Below are positions 44,772 to 54,166 of a stretch of 64,000 nucleotides of DNA, piece after piece (the first letter of the stretch is position 1; the number at the start of each line of letters is the position of its first letter). The DNA comes from G963668435 sp963668435. Lineage in GTDB: Bacteria > Latescibacterota > Latescibacteria > Latescibacterales > Latescibacteraceae. The position numbers were made by a program, and so were the translations under genes. The DNA is taken from contig CAXXSC010000001.1 in NCBI GenBank assembly GCA_963668435.2, positions 310,001 through 374,000 on the forward strand. The letters are read 5' to 3'. Under the pieces are notes generated by a model, which was not told where the DNA came from, did not search any database, and saw nothing but the letters and a program-made list of their open reading frames with translations.

Positions 44772-44793
44772 TCATACAATATGATATATACAT

Positions 44794-44826
44794 AAAAAAG
44801 GCGGCCCGTTAAAGGCCGCTTTTTTT
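44794..44826. terminator. Bidirectional terminator between convergent genes
   Basis: GCGGCC/GGCCGC stem (44801-44806 with 44814-44819) extended by A6 on the left and T7 on the right. It serves the lipoprotein gene ending at 44771 and the PorV-like gene ending at 44895. Confidence 0.9.
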
Positions 44827-44894
44827 GTAGCGTAGTATATATTTTGCCGGATGCTGGGCGCACGACGGTATGTGTCGGCGCTGTTTGTGATTGC

Positions 44895-45860
44895 TCAGGG
44901 AATCTGTGCCGAAATCGTCATTTTATGGACATCCTCCAGCGCATCCTCCGGACAGAAAGCGTAGTTGAAACGATAGCCCTTGAGCACGAGCCCGAATCCG
45001 AATGTCCTGATGGCAGAAACCTCAGTCTCAGCTTTAATGATCTCCGTATCGATTTCGCTTCTGCTTCTGGTCCCGGCCCGAATAAAGAAAATATCGCGCA
45101 TATTGACCTCGATGCCGAGAGCGAACGCCATATCGTTGTCGTTAGGGAAAATGGCGTCGGCCATGATCGTGATCGGCGCATGGGCCAGTTTCTGACGGGC
45201 ACCGGCGATAAAGGTCATCGGCAGGGTCTCGTCGTAACCGCTGGAGTAGCTTTTCGTGACAGTACCGAGATTCAGCAGCGCCGCACCAACAGTGAGCCCC
45301 TCGAAAGAGGGAGTGTGAATGATGCCGATGTCGAAAGCCGCCGCCTGGGCGCTGTAATCATCGAGCTTGGAGCTGTAGTAGGAAACAGACGCGCCGACTT
45401 TCAGGTCATGTCTGAGTTGACGGCCGATGTTCAGAGAGATGCCGATATCACCGGCGGAAAACGTGCCGGTACGCTGTCCCTGGCGGTCCGTTCTGACAAA
45501 ATCACCATAGTTGACATAGCTGACCTTGAGACCGACATCCTTGCCTTTGAATTTGCGGGCATAGCCGATCGTGCCGAACTGGGTATCCACATAATGAGAC
45601 ACATAGCTCAGTTTCAGCGTGGGCTCGGTGATGCCCGCGATAGCTGCGGGATGCACCATGAGTCCACCGAAACCGTCATTTGCCGCCAGTGTTTCGCCAG
45701 TTGCCGCGATTTCGGCATCACTCGCCGCCTTGATCCAGGCGAACGAGGTCTTGCCAAGAGCATCGTTGACACTTCGCGCCTCGGCAGTACCGAGCACTGC
45801 GACCGAAAGCGCAATACTCAGCGCTCCCGCAATCAGGCTGCCTTTCCTTCCTCTCATCAT
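44895..45860 (-). CDS. PorV/PorQ-family outer-membrane protein
   Basis: 321 residues: signal peptide (IAGALSIALSVAVLGTAEA), then FGGLMVHPAAIAGITEPTLKLSYVSHYVDT, which follows the 'NPAgla' opening of PorV/PorQ/UPF0164 proteins, and about 14 amphipathic strands related to FadL barrels. In type IX secretion PorV shuttles cargo carrying C-terminal sorting domains. A protein ending in such a domain is encoded at 13936-15714, but no PorK-N, Sov or PorU genes are in the window. The start overlaps the gatB stop as ATGA. Confidence 0.75.
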   Translation of the reverse strand: MMRGRKGSLIAGALSIALSVAVLGTAEARSVNDALGKTSFAWIKAASDAEIAATGETLAANDGFGGLMVHPAAIAGITEPTLKLSYVSHYVDTQFGTIGYARKFKGKDVGLKVSYVNYGDFVRTDRQGQRTGTFSAGDIGISLNIGRQLRHDLKVGASVSYYSSKLDDYSAQAAAFDIGIIHTPSFEGLTVGAALLNLGTVTKSYSSGYDETLPMTFIAGARQKLAHAPITIMADAIFPNDNDMAFALGIEVNMRDIFFIRAGTRSRSEIDTEIIKAETEVSAIRTFGFGLVLKGYRFNYAFCPEDALEDVHKMTISAQIP

Positions 45861-47284
45861 CCGAGCGACTCCTTGAGTAGTTCGTTCACTTCACGCGGAT
45901 TTGCCTTGCCTCTCGTTGCTTTCATTACCTGTCCGACGAAGAACGCCATGAGCTTGGGATTGCCCGCGCGGAACTTTTCGACCTCGTCGGGATTTGCCGC
46001 GATCACATCGCTGACAATCTTCCCGAGTTCTCCCTTGTCGGAAATCTGGACAAGCCCTTTTTCTTCGACAATCTTTTCGGGTTCACCGCCGTTTTCGAGC
46101 ATTTCCTCGAAAACAGTTTTTGCGATCGCACCTGAAATGGTTCCCTTGTCGATAAGCTTGAGCAGGTCAGCCAGTTTTTCCGGGCTGATCTTGAATTCGG
46201 CTATATCGATCTGTTGATCGTTCAGGACACGGGAAACCTCACCCATTATCCAGTTGGATGCTTTTTTCGGATCGGCACCGCCTGCAATAACCGCCTCGTA
46301 ATAACGGGCCAGCTGCGGGCTCGAGGTCAATACCTCGGCGTCATAGGCCGGAATGCCGTAGTCTTTCTCGAACTGCGCCATGAGCTCTGCACGCATTTTG
46401 GGTAGCGCCTTGCGGATTTTCTCGACCATCTCATCATTGACGACGACCGGGACTAAATCGGGTTCCGGAAAATAACGGTAATCGTGAGCTTCCTCTTTCG
46501 AGCGCATGGATGAAAGACGGTGTTTGTCGGAATCGTAAAGGAGTGTCTCCTGCACGATCTTGCCGCCGCCGTCCACGACATCGATCTGACGGTCGATTTC
46601 GAGCTCGATTGCCGCAATCGCGTTCTCGAAAGAGTTCATGTTCTTGATCTCGGTGCGTGTACCAAGCTCTTCCTGCCCCTCGGGCCTGATGGAAATGTTG
46701 GCGTCGACACGGATGTTACCCTGGAACATGTTGCCGCGGGAGGCCCCCGAAAATACAAGCATTTCCCTGAGTTGGTTCAGGAAGAGCGAGACCTCCTCTA
46801 GCGTGTCGAAATCGGGCTCGGTGACAATCTCTATCAGGGGAACGCCGCAGCGGTTCACATCGAAATAGGATTGCGCGCGGCTCTCATCATGAATGAGCTT
46901 GCCAGCGTCCTCCTCGAGATGGATGCGGTTGAAATGGATGGTTTTGGGCCCCTTACTCGTGTCGAGCTCAACCGTACCGCCCTTGATCAGCGGGAATTCG
47001 AACATGCTGATCTGATAGCCTTTGGGGAGATCGGGATAAAAATAGTTCTTTCGTGCGAAATAGCTTCGGTTCTGCACCTTGCCATTTGTCAGAAGCGCCA
47101 TGCGGATGGCGAGCTCTATCGCCCGGCGGTTCAGCACCGGGAGCACACCGGGCATGCCGAGGCAGACCGGGCATGAATGGCTGTTCGGGTCGCCGCCGAA
47201 CTCAGTTGGGCAGCCGCAGAAAATTTTCGTGTCGGTGGCAAGCTGGGAGTGGATCTCGAGGCCTACGGTCGGAATATATTTCAT
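45857..47284 (-). CDS. gatB: Aspartyl/glutamyl-tRNA(Asn/Gln) amidotransferase subunit B
   Basis: 475 residues, usual length. It begins IPTVGLEIHSQLATDTKIFCGC with the zinc-binding cysteines continued in SCPVCLGMPG. VDANISIRPEGQEELGTRTEIKN and the C-terminal YqeY-like tail (KLMAFFVGQVMKATRGKANP) complete the protein. With GatA and GatC it amidates mischarged Glu-tRNA(Gln)/Asp-tRNA(Asn). It overlaps gatA by one base and the PorV gene by four. No gatC lies within the window. Confidence 0.98.
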   Translation of the reverse strand: MKYIPTVGLEIHSQLATDTKIFCGCPTEFGGDPNSHSCPVCLGMPGVLPVLNRRAIELAIRMALLTNGKVQNRSYFARKNYFYPDLPKGYQISMFEFPLIKGGTVELDTSKGPKTIHFNRIHLEEDAGKLIHDESRAQSYFDVNRCGVPLIEIVTEPDFDTLEEVSLFLNQLREMLVFSGASRGNMFQGNIRVDANISIRPEGQEELGTRTEIKNMNSFENAIAAIELEIDRQIDVVDGGGKIVQETLLYDSDKHRLSSMRSKEEAHDYRYFPEPDLVPVVVNDEMVEKIRKALPKMRAELMAQFEKDYGIPAYDAEVLTSSPQLARYYEAVIAGGADPKKASNWIMGEVSRVLNDQQIDIAEFKISPEKLADLLKLIDKGTISGAIAKTVFEEMLENGGEPEKIVEEKGLVQISDKGELGKIVSDVIAANPDEVEKFRAGNPKLMAFFVGQVMKATRGKANPREVNELLKESLG

Positions 47285-48747
47285 TATTTGGCCCCTCCTT
47301 CCACGGAAAACCTTCCCACGTTCTTTTCGAGTGCCGAGGCAAGGCTGAACAGGGTTTCTTCGTCAAGGGCCTTGCCCATGAACTGAACGCCGACCGGAAG
47401 GCCGTCCTGTGTTTTTCCGGCGGGAACTGCCAGGCCGGGGAGTCCGGCAAGGTTGAGTGAAATCGTGTAGATATCTGCAAGATACATCTGAAGCGGATCG
47501 TTGATCTTGGATCCGAGCGGGAATGCAGGCGTGGGTGAGATCGGCGCGAGAATAGCGTCGACTTTCGTAAGAGCGCTATCGAAGTCCTGCTTGATCAGGC
47601 GGCGGACTTTCTGTGCCTTACGGTAGTAGGCATCGTAATAACCAGCGGACAGGCAGTAGGTGCCGAGCATAATACGGCGTTTGACCTCGTCTCCGAAACC
47701 CTCGGAACGGGATTTCGCGTAAAGATCGTAAAGATTGTCGGCGTTTTTCGATCGATAACCGTAACGGACACCGTCAAATCTCTCCAGGTTCGCCGATGCC
47801 TCGGCAGTTGCGAGGAGGTAATAGGTCGGCACCGCATACTCGTTGTGAGGCATGGATATGTCGACTACCTCGACACCTTCTGATTTCATGATCTCGATCG
47901 CCTTGAGGGAAATGTCACGCACCTCGGGATCGATGCCCTCGCCGAAATACTCGCCAGGAATGCCGATCGTGAGGCCCTTGACCGGTTTGTCGAGCGAGGC
48001 CATGTAATCCGGCACAGGGGCGTCAAGACTGGTGGAATCACGTTCGTCGTGGCCCGCTATGGACGAGAGCACAAGCGCGGAATCAGCGACAGTCTTCGTC
48101 ATGGGGCCGATCTGGTCGAACGAGGAGGCGTAAGCGATAAGGCCGTAACGTGACACGCGGCCGTAAGTGGGCTTGATGCCGACAACGCCGCAGAATGATG
48201 CGGGCTGCCTGATGGAGCCGCCGGTGTCGGAACCGAGTGCCGCGATACATTCATCAGCCGCAAGAGCCGCTGCCGAACCGCCTGATGAGCCGCCGGTGAC
48301 CCTGCCAGTGTCATGGGGATTTTTAGCGGGTCCGAAGAAAGAGGTCTCGCAGGTGGAGCCCATGGTAAACTCGTCGGTGTTTGCTTTGCCGGTGATCACT
48401 ATACCGGATTTTTTCAGTTTCTCGACTACACAGGCGTCATAAGGCGGGATGAAATTGTCCAGAATATGTGAACCCGCCGTCGTTCTGATATCCTTTGTGA
48501 TAATGGAATCCTTGATCGCCATCGGAACACCGCCGAGAGGCCCAATGTCTTCGCCTTTTGCACGGCGCTTATCGATCTCATCGGCACTGGCGAGCGCTTC
48601 GTCGGCAGTCACCGTAATATAGGCGTTGATGCTCTCCTCCATCGACTCGATGCGGGCAAGTGTGGATTCTGTCGCCTCGCGTGAGCTGACATCGCCGGTC
48701 CGTATTTTTTCCGCCAGTTCAGTTGCGGTCAGTTCGTACAACTCCAA
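47284..48747 (-). CDS. gatA: Aspartyl/glutamyl-tRNA(Asn/Gln) amidotransferase subunit A
   Basis: 487 residues, amidase-signature family. The Ser-cisSer-Lys triad is visible: lysine in GVPMAIKDSI, and serines in VTGGSSGGSAAALA and DTGGSIRQPA. It frees ammonia from glutamine and channels it to GatB. It starts with a TTG at 48747 preceded by GGAGG ten bases away; no ATG fits the family's N-terminus. Confidence 0.98.
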   Translation of the reverse strand: MELYELTATELAEKIRTGDVSSREATESTLARIESMEESINAYITVTADEALASADEIDKRRAKGEDIGPLGGVPMAIKDSIITKDIRTTAGSHILDNFIPPYDACVVEKLKKSGIVITGKANTDEFTMGSTCETSFFGPAKNPHDTGRVTGGSSGGSAAALAADECIAALGSDTGGSIRQPASFCGVVGIKPTYGRVSRYGLIAYASSFDQIGPMTKTVADSALVLSSIAGHDERDSTSLDAPVPDYMASLDKPVKGLTIGIPGEYFGEGIDPEVRDISLKAIEIMKSEGVEVVDISMPHNEYAVPTYYLLATAEASANLERFDGVRYGYRSKNADNLYDLYAKSRSEGFGDEVKRRIMLGTYCLSAGYYDAYYRKAQKVRRLIKQDFDSALTKVDAILAPISPTPAFPLGSKINDPLQMYLADIYTISLNLAGLPGLAVPAGKTQDGLPVGVQFMGKALDEETLFSLASALEKNVGRFSVEGGAK

Positions 48748-48876
48748 ACCAGTTCATCCTCCTGTGATTCCGGGTGCCGCGTGTCAAGAACACGTCGTCC
48801 GCCCATATTGTGCAAGAGGCCGGAGATAGCTCCGGCCTCGTATACTGCTCATGAATTCCTGCTGCCGTGAAAATTT

Positions 48877-49149
48877 TCAGGCGTCGGAACCCTGATCCGG
48901 TGCTTTCTGGGATTTCAGCTCGTTTTTGACCTGAGGCGAGGATGAGCTTGGCGTTGAACTGGAGTCGAACTCATCGGTGATGTCGCGTGCGGCCTTCTTG
49001 AACTCCATGATGCCTTTACCGAGGCCCTGTGCGATCTCGGGAATGCGTTTCGCGCCGAAAACCAGAAGCACGATGAGGAAAATGACTGCCAGCTCCATGG
49101 GGCCGAGGCCGCCGATAAATGCAAGCTGGACCTGATCCGTGATGATCAT
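48877..49149 (-). CDS. tatA: Sec-independent translocase protein TatA/E
   Basis: 90 residues: one membrane helix (PMELAVIFLIVLLVFG), the hinge AKRIPEIAQGLGKGI, an amphipathic helix (FKKAARDITDEF) and a polar Ser/Pro-rich tail. It forms the protein-conducting pore for folded, twin-arginine substrates. At least two candidate Tat substrates are in this window (28645-29817 and 60658-61098). GGAGGT lies eight bases before the ATG. tatC is not nearby. Confidence 0.96.
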   Translation of the reverse strand: MIITDQVQLAFIGGLGPMELAVIFLIVLLVFGAKRIPEIAQGLGKGIMEFKKAARDITDEFDSSSTPSSSSPQVKNELKSQKAPDQGSDA

Positions 49150-49216
49150 TGTGTTTCACCTCCAGAATAAAAAAACGAAAAATTGTTGTAGTGTTTTGAT
49201 GCCGTTTCATGGAAAA

Positions 49217-49486
49217 TCAATACGAGTATTTATGATAATACCATGCACCGACGATACCCAGTATGCTGAAAAAATTTATGTTGAAGCTGAATCCGAATGT
49301 CAGTGTCAGAATCAGCAGGTTCAAGTCCCAGGGGCCCGCGGTGTAGACCAGAAGAGGCGAGATCAAAGCTTTCGCTACAATATGGTCCGCCGGAAGAAAA
49401 AGACCGAGCAACTGGCCGAGTGCGCCGCCTATCAGTACACCGACAAAAAGCGTGACAAGTAAAACCCCGACTCCTTTTCCTCTCAT
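49217..49486 (-). CDS. DUF4321 membrane protein
   Basis: 89 residues with two membrane helices (LLVTLFVGVLIGGALGQLLGLF and the C-terminal FNINFFSILGIVGAWYY) and the LTLTFGFSFNINFFSILG signature of DUF4321, a family of unknown role. AGGAG precedes the ATG. It lies between pssA and tatA. Confidence 0.8.
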   Translation of the reverse strand: MRGKGVGVLLVTLFVGVLIGGALGQLLGLFLPADHIVAKALISPLLVYTAGPWDLNLLILTLTFGFSFNINFFSILGIVGAWYYHKYSY

Positions 49487-49587
49487 TGACGCTCCTTGTC
49501 ATGTGTTATGAAACTAATTCTATTACAGCGCCGCAGTATGCCGCGCTATCATATTACACGGCTCAATACCGCGGACGTTTCCATTTG

Positions 49588-50328
49588 TCAGCGGCCGTCG
49601 GCCTTGTGAAAGACATTGTTGATGACATGGACAACCGCCGGTCCCATGAAAAATCGTATCGGGCCCGACGACAGATACATAATGCCGGTGATGAAAAACA
49701 GCTCGTCCGGGAAAAGGATGACTGCCACCATGTGCGAAATGAACCAGGTGCTGACTGCCTTGTCACGGAATGTGTGAAAACTGATTCTCGGAAATGTCGC
49801 ATATTTAAATGCGCTGACCATCGCGAGCGAGGTCAGAAGTACCAGAACCATCGCGAAATCATAGCGGGCGAAACCGTCCCAGACATTCTCGGTAAAAAGA
49901 ATATATGAGGCGAGAATACCGGCTCCCGATGGTATCGGCATACCGGTAAAATTGAATTTCTTCCCGGTAGATGCCGAAAGGTTGAACCTTGCCAGCCTGA
50001 ACGCTCCGGCTCCGAGGAATCCGAACGCCAGCACATAGCCGATTTCACCGGAACCCTTGAGAGCGTAGCTGTAAAATAGTGCGGCAGGGGCCATGCCGAA
50101 TGAAACGACATCGGCAATAGAATCGAACTCTATGCCGAATTCACTCGATGCTCCGGCAAGACGTGCGACTTTGCCATCGAGTGCATCGAAAATCCCGGCG
50201 ATGATTATCCACCATGCAGCCGTCACGTGATGGCCTTCAATGGTGTGTGTCACCGCGAGAAATCCGCAGAAAAGATTGCCGAGGGTGAACAGGCCCGGTA
50301 TCATCGACCGTCTCAGAACCCGTCCCAT
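49588..50328 (-). CDS. pssA: CDP-diacylglycerol--serine O-phosphatidyltransferase
   Basis: 246 residues, six or more membrane helices. The CDP-alcohol phosphotransferase signature D-G-x2-A-R-x8-G-x3-D-x3-D is complete at about residues 51-73. It makes phosphatidylserine from CDP-diacylglycerol and serine in the inner membrane. It lies directly downstream of psd, which decarboxylates its product. GGGGGT precedes the ATG. Confidence 0.95.
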   Translation of the reverse strand: MGRVLRRSMIPGLFTLGNLFCGFLAVTHTIEGHHVTAAWWIIIAGIFDALDGKVARLAGASSEFGIEFDSIADVVSFGMAPAALFYSYALKGSGEIGYVLAFGFLGAGAFRLARFNLSASTGKKFNFTGMPIPSGAGILASYILFTENVWDGFARYDFAMVLVLLTSLAMVSAFKYATFPRISFHTFRDKAVSTWFISHMVAVILFPDELFFITGIMYLSSGPIRFFMGPAVVHVINNVFHKADGR

Positions 50329-50395
50329 CGTGTTACCCCCATTCCTTATGTGTGTCTATCGTGCCGGATTTTCCGGAGCGATATCTGAATTTGCT

Positions 50396-51076
50396 TTATC
50401 TGCTTTCGTCAGTCCGGGCTATAACCGTTTCACCGGCCTTGACCTTTTCGCCGAGCGAAACGGACGGCTCGAAACCCGCAGGAAGATAAACGTCAACACG
50501 GGAGCCGAAACGGATCAGTCCGATCCTGTCACCTTTGCCGAGGCTGTCGCCCGCGGAAACCCTTGTTACCACCCGACGTGCTATCAGGCCCGCAATCTGG
50601 CGAATCCTGAGCGGGCCGAACGCCGTTTTCACATCGGTGTCGCCATACTCGTTTTCAAGTGCGGCACGCTCGTTCATGGCGTTCATCTTTTTTCCGGGCT
50701 TATGTGCGGTAGCCACGACAGTTCCGGTCAGGGGTGTACGGTTGACATGGACATTGAAGACATTCATGAAAACCGCTATCCTCAGCGATTCACCGACATC
50801 CTGTCCGGCACCTTTTCCGCCAAAATCCTCGATCGTCATCCGCGAAATATCAACAACGACACCGTCCGCAGCAGAAACCGCAACATGTTCACCATCCGGC
50901 AGCGGCCGGGACGGATCCCTGAAAAAATACATCACATACAGCGCCACAATAAATGTCGGCGCAGCGAGCATAAGCGGAAGGCCTTTTCCTGTCACGAAAA
51001 AAGCTGCCACCAACAGTGCGGTCAGCGCCATTGGCAGTGCCGCGAACAGAATTCCTTCCGGATCAATTTTCATCAT
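50396..51076 (-). CDS. psd: Phosphatidylserine decarboxylase, short (archaeal-type) form
   Basis: 226 residues: two N-terminal membrane helices, then FFRDPSRPLP, NVHVNRTPLTG and the self-cleavage site RFGSRVDVYLP, where the serine would become the pyruvoyl group. It turns phosphatidylserine into phosphatidylethanolamine. GAGGG precedes the ATG. It is 67 bases upstream of pssA in the same direction. Confidence 0.95.
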   Translation of the reverse strand: MMKIDPEGILFAALPMALTALLVAAFFVTGKGLPLMLAAPTFIVALYVMYFFRDPSRPLPDGEHVAVSAADGVVVDISRMTIEDFGGKGAGQDVGESLRIAVFMNVFNVHVNRTPLTGTVVATAHKPGKKMNAMNERAALENEYGDTDVKTAFGPLRIRQIAGLIARRVVTRVSAGDSLGKGDRIGLIRFGSRVDVYLPAGFEPSVSLGEKVKAGETVIARTDESR

Positions 51077-51273
51077 AAACCCTCTGATTATACAATATAA
51101 GTGTCATTGCCACATTTCACAACAGTTATTAGAGTGTAAACTTCTCGGGAGCAGCTTTTTTTGGCGTGCCGGACAGGGTCTCTCGACAAAGTCTGATTCG
51201 GGTTGAAAATCCCTTGATTGCGAGCAATATTCCGGCTTGTCGCAGCTGTCTTTTCCGGCAAACAAGGCTCTTT

Positions 51274-52608
51274 TTACTGCATGCCGAGTTTCAGGCTGCA
51301 GTCGCTGAATTTTCCTGCACGGTACACGTTAAGGGTGAATGTCTCGCCGGGAATTGCACCCTCGAACATGCTTCGTATCTCTTCCGTCGAGGTCATCGTG
51401 AACCCGTTGACCTTGACAATGATATCGCCGCGCTTAATCCCCGCTTTTTCGCCGGGGCTGCCCTCCTCGACAGCGGTAACCAGAACACCGCCGTTGCCCT
51501 CATATTCGAGGGATGAGGATATGTTCGGGTTCAGCTCCTGCACGGCTATGCCGGTGTACCAGTTGCCGATGTCGCCGTCCTCGTTGACATGGTCGAGGAT
51601 GAGCCTGACACGGTCTGCCGGATACGCGAAACCGATGCCGACCGAGCCGGAATGGTTGGGCGAAAAAATAGCTGTGTTTATACCCACGAGACGTCCGTTG
51701 AGGTCGACAAGCGCGCCGCCGGAGTTGCCCTCGTTGATGGAGGCGTCTGTCTGGAGCATGTTGCGGTAATAACGGGTGACATGTTCGCCGGGGATGGTCA
51801 GGTTCCTGCGGGTTGCCGAGATGATTCCGCGGGTGACTGTCGCTTCGCCGCCGAGAAGGCCGCCGGTGAGCGCATCACCGAACGGGTTGCCGATAGCGAG
51901 CACTGTCTGGCCCGGCTGGATGTTCGAGGAGGAGCCGATCTCGATAAACGGCAGGTTTTCGGCCTCGATTTTGAGAATGGCGATGTCCTGAATCGGGAAG
52001 TTCCTGATGACTTTCGCTTTAAATGTGCGACCCTCGCTCAATACCACCTCGATGTCCAGCCGCGTGTCGCGAAGGTCTCTGTTGCCGTTGGTGATGTTAA
52101 TGACATGATCGTTGGTGATAATGATGCCATCTGCGCCGATAATCACACCGGAGCCCATGCCGCTGATCGGTTTCTGCATGGGACGCCTGCCGTAGAGCAT
52201 ACGCATGAACGGGTCGCGGAAACTGTAATACACGGTGCCGGAGACTTGTATGGTCACAACCGCCGGGGTGGCTTTCTTCGCCGCGGCGATGACCGCGTTC
52301 TCGAAACTCCGCACATCGAGGATCGGTGGCGCGTTGACCGGTGCCTGGGCTTTGAAACTTTCATCTGCTCCGATTTCAGACCGATTTTCAGGACGTATTA
52401 TCCTTGGATCATCAGGCGACATTTGTGTTGCTGGCGATGGGGCCTGTGCTTCCTGTTCCTGCTGCTTTGCGAGCTGACGGCCCGCGTATACACCCACTAT
52501 CATTGTGACGATAATAGCGATGAACAGCATCAGGTATATGTTGAACATCACTCGTTTTTTTACCGGCGGTTCATAGGATCTGAAATTGGGGTAATCGTCG
52601 TGGTTCAT
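51274..52608 (-). CDS. htrA: HtrA/DegP-type membrane-anchored serine protease
   Basis: 444 residues. One N-terminal membrane helix (about 21-42) and a Gln/Glu/Pro linker precede a trypsin-like domain with the full triad: His168 in TNDHVI, Asp208 in QDIAILKI, Ser296 in GNSGGALVD. One C-terminal PDZ domain begins near 350 (GIAVQELNPN, GDIIVKVNG). It degrades or refolds damaged envelope proteins and is likely important with so many exported barrels. Its start overlaps the truA stop as ATGA. Confidence 0.93.
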   Translation of the reverse strand: MNHDDYPNFRSYEPPVKKRVMFNIYLMLFIAIIVTMIVGVYAGRQLAKQQEQEAQAPSPATQMSPDDPRIIRPENRSEIGADESFKAQAPVNAPPILDVRSFENAVIAAAKKATPAVVTIQVSGTVYYSFRDPFMRMLYGRRPMQKPISGMGSGVIIGADGIIITNDHVINITNGNRDLRDTRLDIEVVLSEGRTFKAKVIRNFPIQDIAILKIEAENLPFIEIGSSSNIQPGQTVLAIGNPFGDALTGGLLGGEATVTRGIISATRRNLTIPGEHVTRYYRNMLQTDASINEGNSGGALVDLNGRLVGINTAIFSPNHSGSVGIGFAYPADRVRLILDHVNEDGDIGNWYTGIAVQELNPNISSSLEYEGNGGVLVTAVEEGSPGEKAGIKRGDIIVKVNGFTMTSTEEIRSMFEGAIPGETFTLNVYRAGKFSDCSLKLGMQ

Positions 52609-53357
52609 GGCATTTCTCCGTAATCAACACGAATAAGACAAAGACCCGAGGCCGGGGCTGTCGGTCCTGACAGGCTCCGGTCTCCCGTTGCGAGCATTCT
52701 CTCGAAAAGATCGGGCGTTTCCGCGCCTCTGGCTACCTCCGCCGCCGAACCGATGATCCTTCGGACAGCGTTGTGAAAAAAGCGGATCGCCGAAATCTCG
52801 AATATCATGAAATTGTCCCGGAATGTCCAGCTGTTATTAAAAATGATGGTCTCGTAATCCTCATCCTCACCGCCCTTTGAAAAGGCTTTAAGGTCAAGGC
52901 GGCCTTTCAGCGGTTCTACGGCCTTTACGAGAAGATCCCTCGACAGTTTATACTTGCATTCCCAGATATGGTTCCGTTCAATGGCGGTACGCTGGTCGGA
53001 AATCATGTAACGGTAGGTCCGGCAGCTGGCATTGTACCGTGCGCTGAATCCCTCCGGGACCTCACATGCCTCGATGATCGCTATGTCGCGGGGAAGGCTT
53101 CCGTTGACTGCATGGGCGATACGGTCGGTGGCGATTTCTGACGAGACAGTGAAATTCGCGACCTGTCCTTTCGCATGGACACCGGCGTCGGTCCTGCCAG
53201 CCCCGGCAATCCTGACCGGCTGCTGGAAAATGGCTGCAAGGGCCTTTTCGATCTCGCCCTGGACTGTCCGCTGGCCCGGTTGAACCTGCCACCCTGCAAA
53301 ATCGGTACCGTCGTACTCGATGATCATTTTTATTGTGCGTTCATCTGGATTCGTCAA
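52605..53357 (-). CDS. truA: tRNA pseudouridine(38-40) synthase TruA
   Basis: About 250 residues. MIIEYDGTDFAGWQVQPGQRTVQGEIE opens the domain; the catalytic aspartate is in GAGRTDAGVHAKGQVAN; KMFHNAVRR-type residues appear as RFFHNAVRRIIG. It pseudouridylates the anticodon arm of many tRNAs. A TTG at 53357 with AGG eight bases upstream is the best start; ATG 53327 would remove the usual N-terminal strand. It lies between ecfT and htrA. Confidence 0.95.
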   Translation of the reverse strand: MTNPDERTIKMIIEYDGTDFAGWQVQPGQRTVQGEIEKALAAIFQQPVRIAGAGRTDAGVHAKGQVANFTVSSEIATDRIAHAVNGSLPRDIAIIEACEVPEGFSARYNASCRTYRYMISDQRTAIERNHIWECKYKLSRDLLVKAVEPLKGRLDLKAFSKGGEDEDYETIIFNNSWTFRDNFMIFEISAIRFFHNAVRRIIGSAAEVARGAETPDLFERMLATGDRSLSGPTAPASGLCLIRVDYGEMP

Positions 53358-53374
53358 AATATACAACCTTTATA

Positions 53375-54166
53375 TCAGCGTGTGAACATGGCAGCGGCAA
53401 GAAGCGTCGTCAATCCCAGTGTCAGCCAGTCGCGGCTTGTCATGGCAATGTTGACCAGACGTGTCCTTTTTTCCGCGCAATGGTACATACGGCAGTCCAT
53501 GGCGACTGCCAGTGTTTCCGCCCGCCGCATCGCCGAATAGAAGAGCGGCAGGAACATCATGGATATCCCGCGCATCCTCGCTGCTATCGTATCCGCTCTG
53601 AATCCCCGCGCCGCATAGGATTTCTGTATCTTTTCCGCCTCATCGATGAGGATGGGGATGAAACGGATCGTAATGACCATGGCGGTCGCGACCTCATGGA
53701 CATGCAGACCAAGCCTTGCCAGCGGCGATATCAGTTTTTCGATGCCGTCGACAAGGATGATCGGCTCAGTGGTCAATGTCATCACCGAGGCGAGCAGGAC
53801 AAGCATCGCAATTTTCGAGGAAAGGAGCAGACCGAGTTCGAGCCCCTCGCGGCTGACACCGCCATAGGGCAGGGGTGCCGTGAAGATGATATCGCCGCCC
53901 CGGAACAGCACGTTAAGCGCGAACGTCATTATGATCAGCCATTTGAACGGCAGGAGGCCGCGAAAATAAGCGCCTGCTGACAATGCGCTGGAAAACATGG
54001 CCGTTACTGTCACGGCAGCCGCGATTCCCACCGTAGTCCACGAGTCCGTACTGAAAAGCGTCGTTGAGATCAAAAGCAGCGAAAGAAGTTTCGTTCGCGG
54101 ATCGAGACGGTGCATGAAAGAGGCGCCGTGAATATATCTTCCGAGTGTGATGTCCCTGAGATTCAT
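53375..54166 (-). CDS. ecfT: Energy-coupling factor transporter transmembrane protein EcfT (CbiQ-like)
   Basis: 263 residues, five or six membrane helices. The opening HRLDPRTKLLSLLL and the coupling-helix motif KSYAARGF are typical of EcfT/CbiQ; the second Ala-Arg-Gly motif is altered to MDCRMYH. It links an S-component to the ATPases for vitamin or metal uptake. No ecfA genes are adjacent. Linkage to truA is known from Firmicutes. Its ATG overlaps the ogt stop as ATGA. Confidence 0.9.
   Translation of the reverse strand: MNLRDITLGRYIHGASFMHRLDPRTKLLSLLLISTTLFSTDSWTTVGIAAAVTVTAMFSSALSAGAYFRGLLPFKWLIIMTFALNVLFRGGDIIFTAPLPYGGVSREGLELGLLLSSKIAMLVLLASVMTLTTEPIILVDGIEKLISPLARLGLHVHEVATAMVITIRFIPILIDEAEKIQKSYAARGFRADTIAARMRGISMMFLPLFYSAMRRAETLAVAMDCRMYHCAEKRTRLVNIAMTSRDWLTLGLTTLLAAAMFTR

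Noticed and set aside
44844..46217. 457-codon open frame on the plus strand opposite the PorV-like gene and gatB
   Set aside because: It mirrors gatB and the PorV-like gene, both secure, and crosses their junction.
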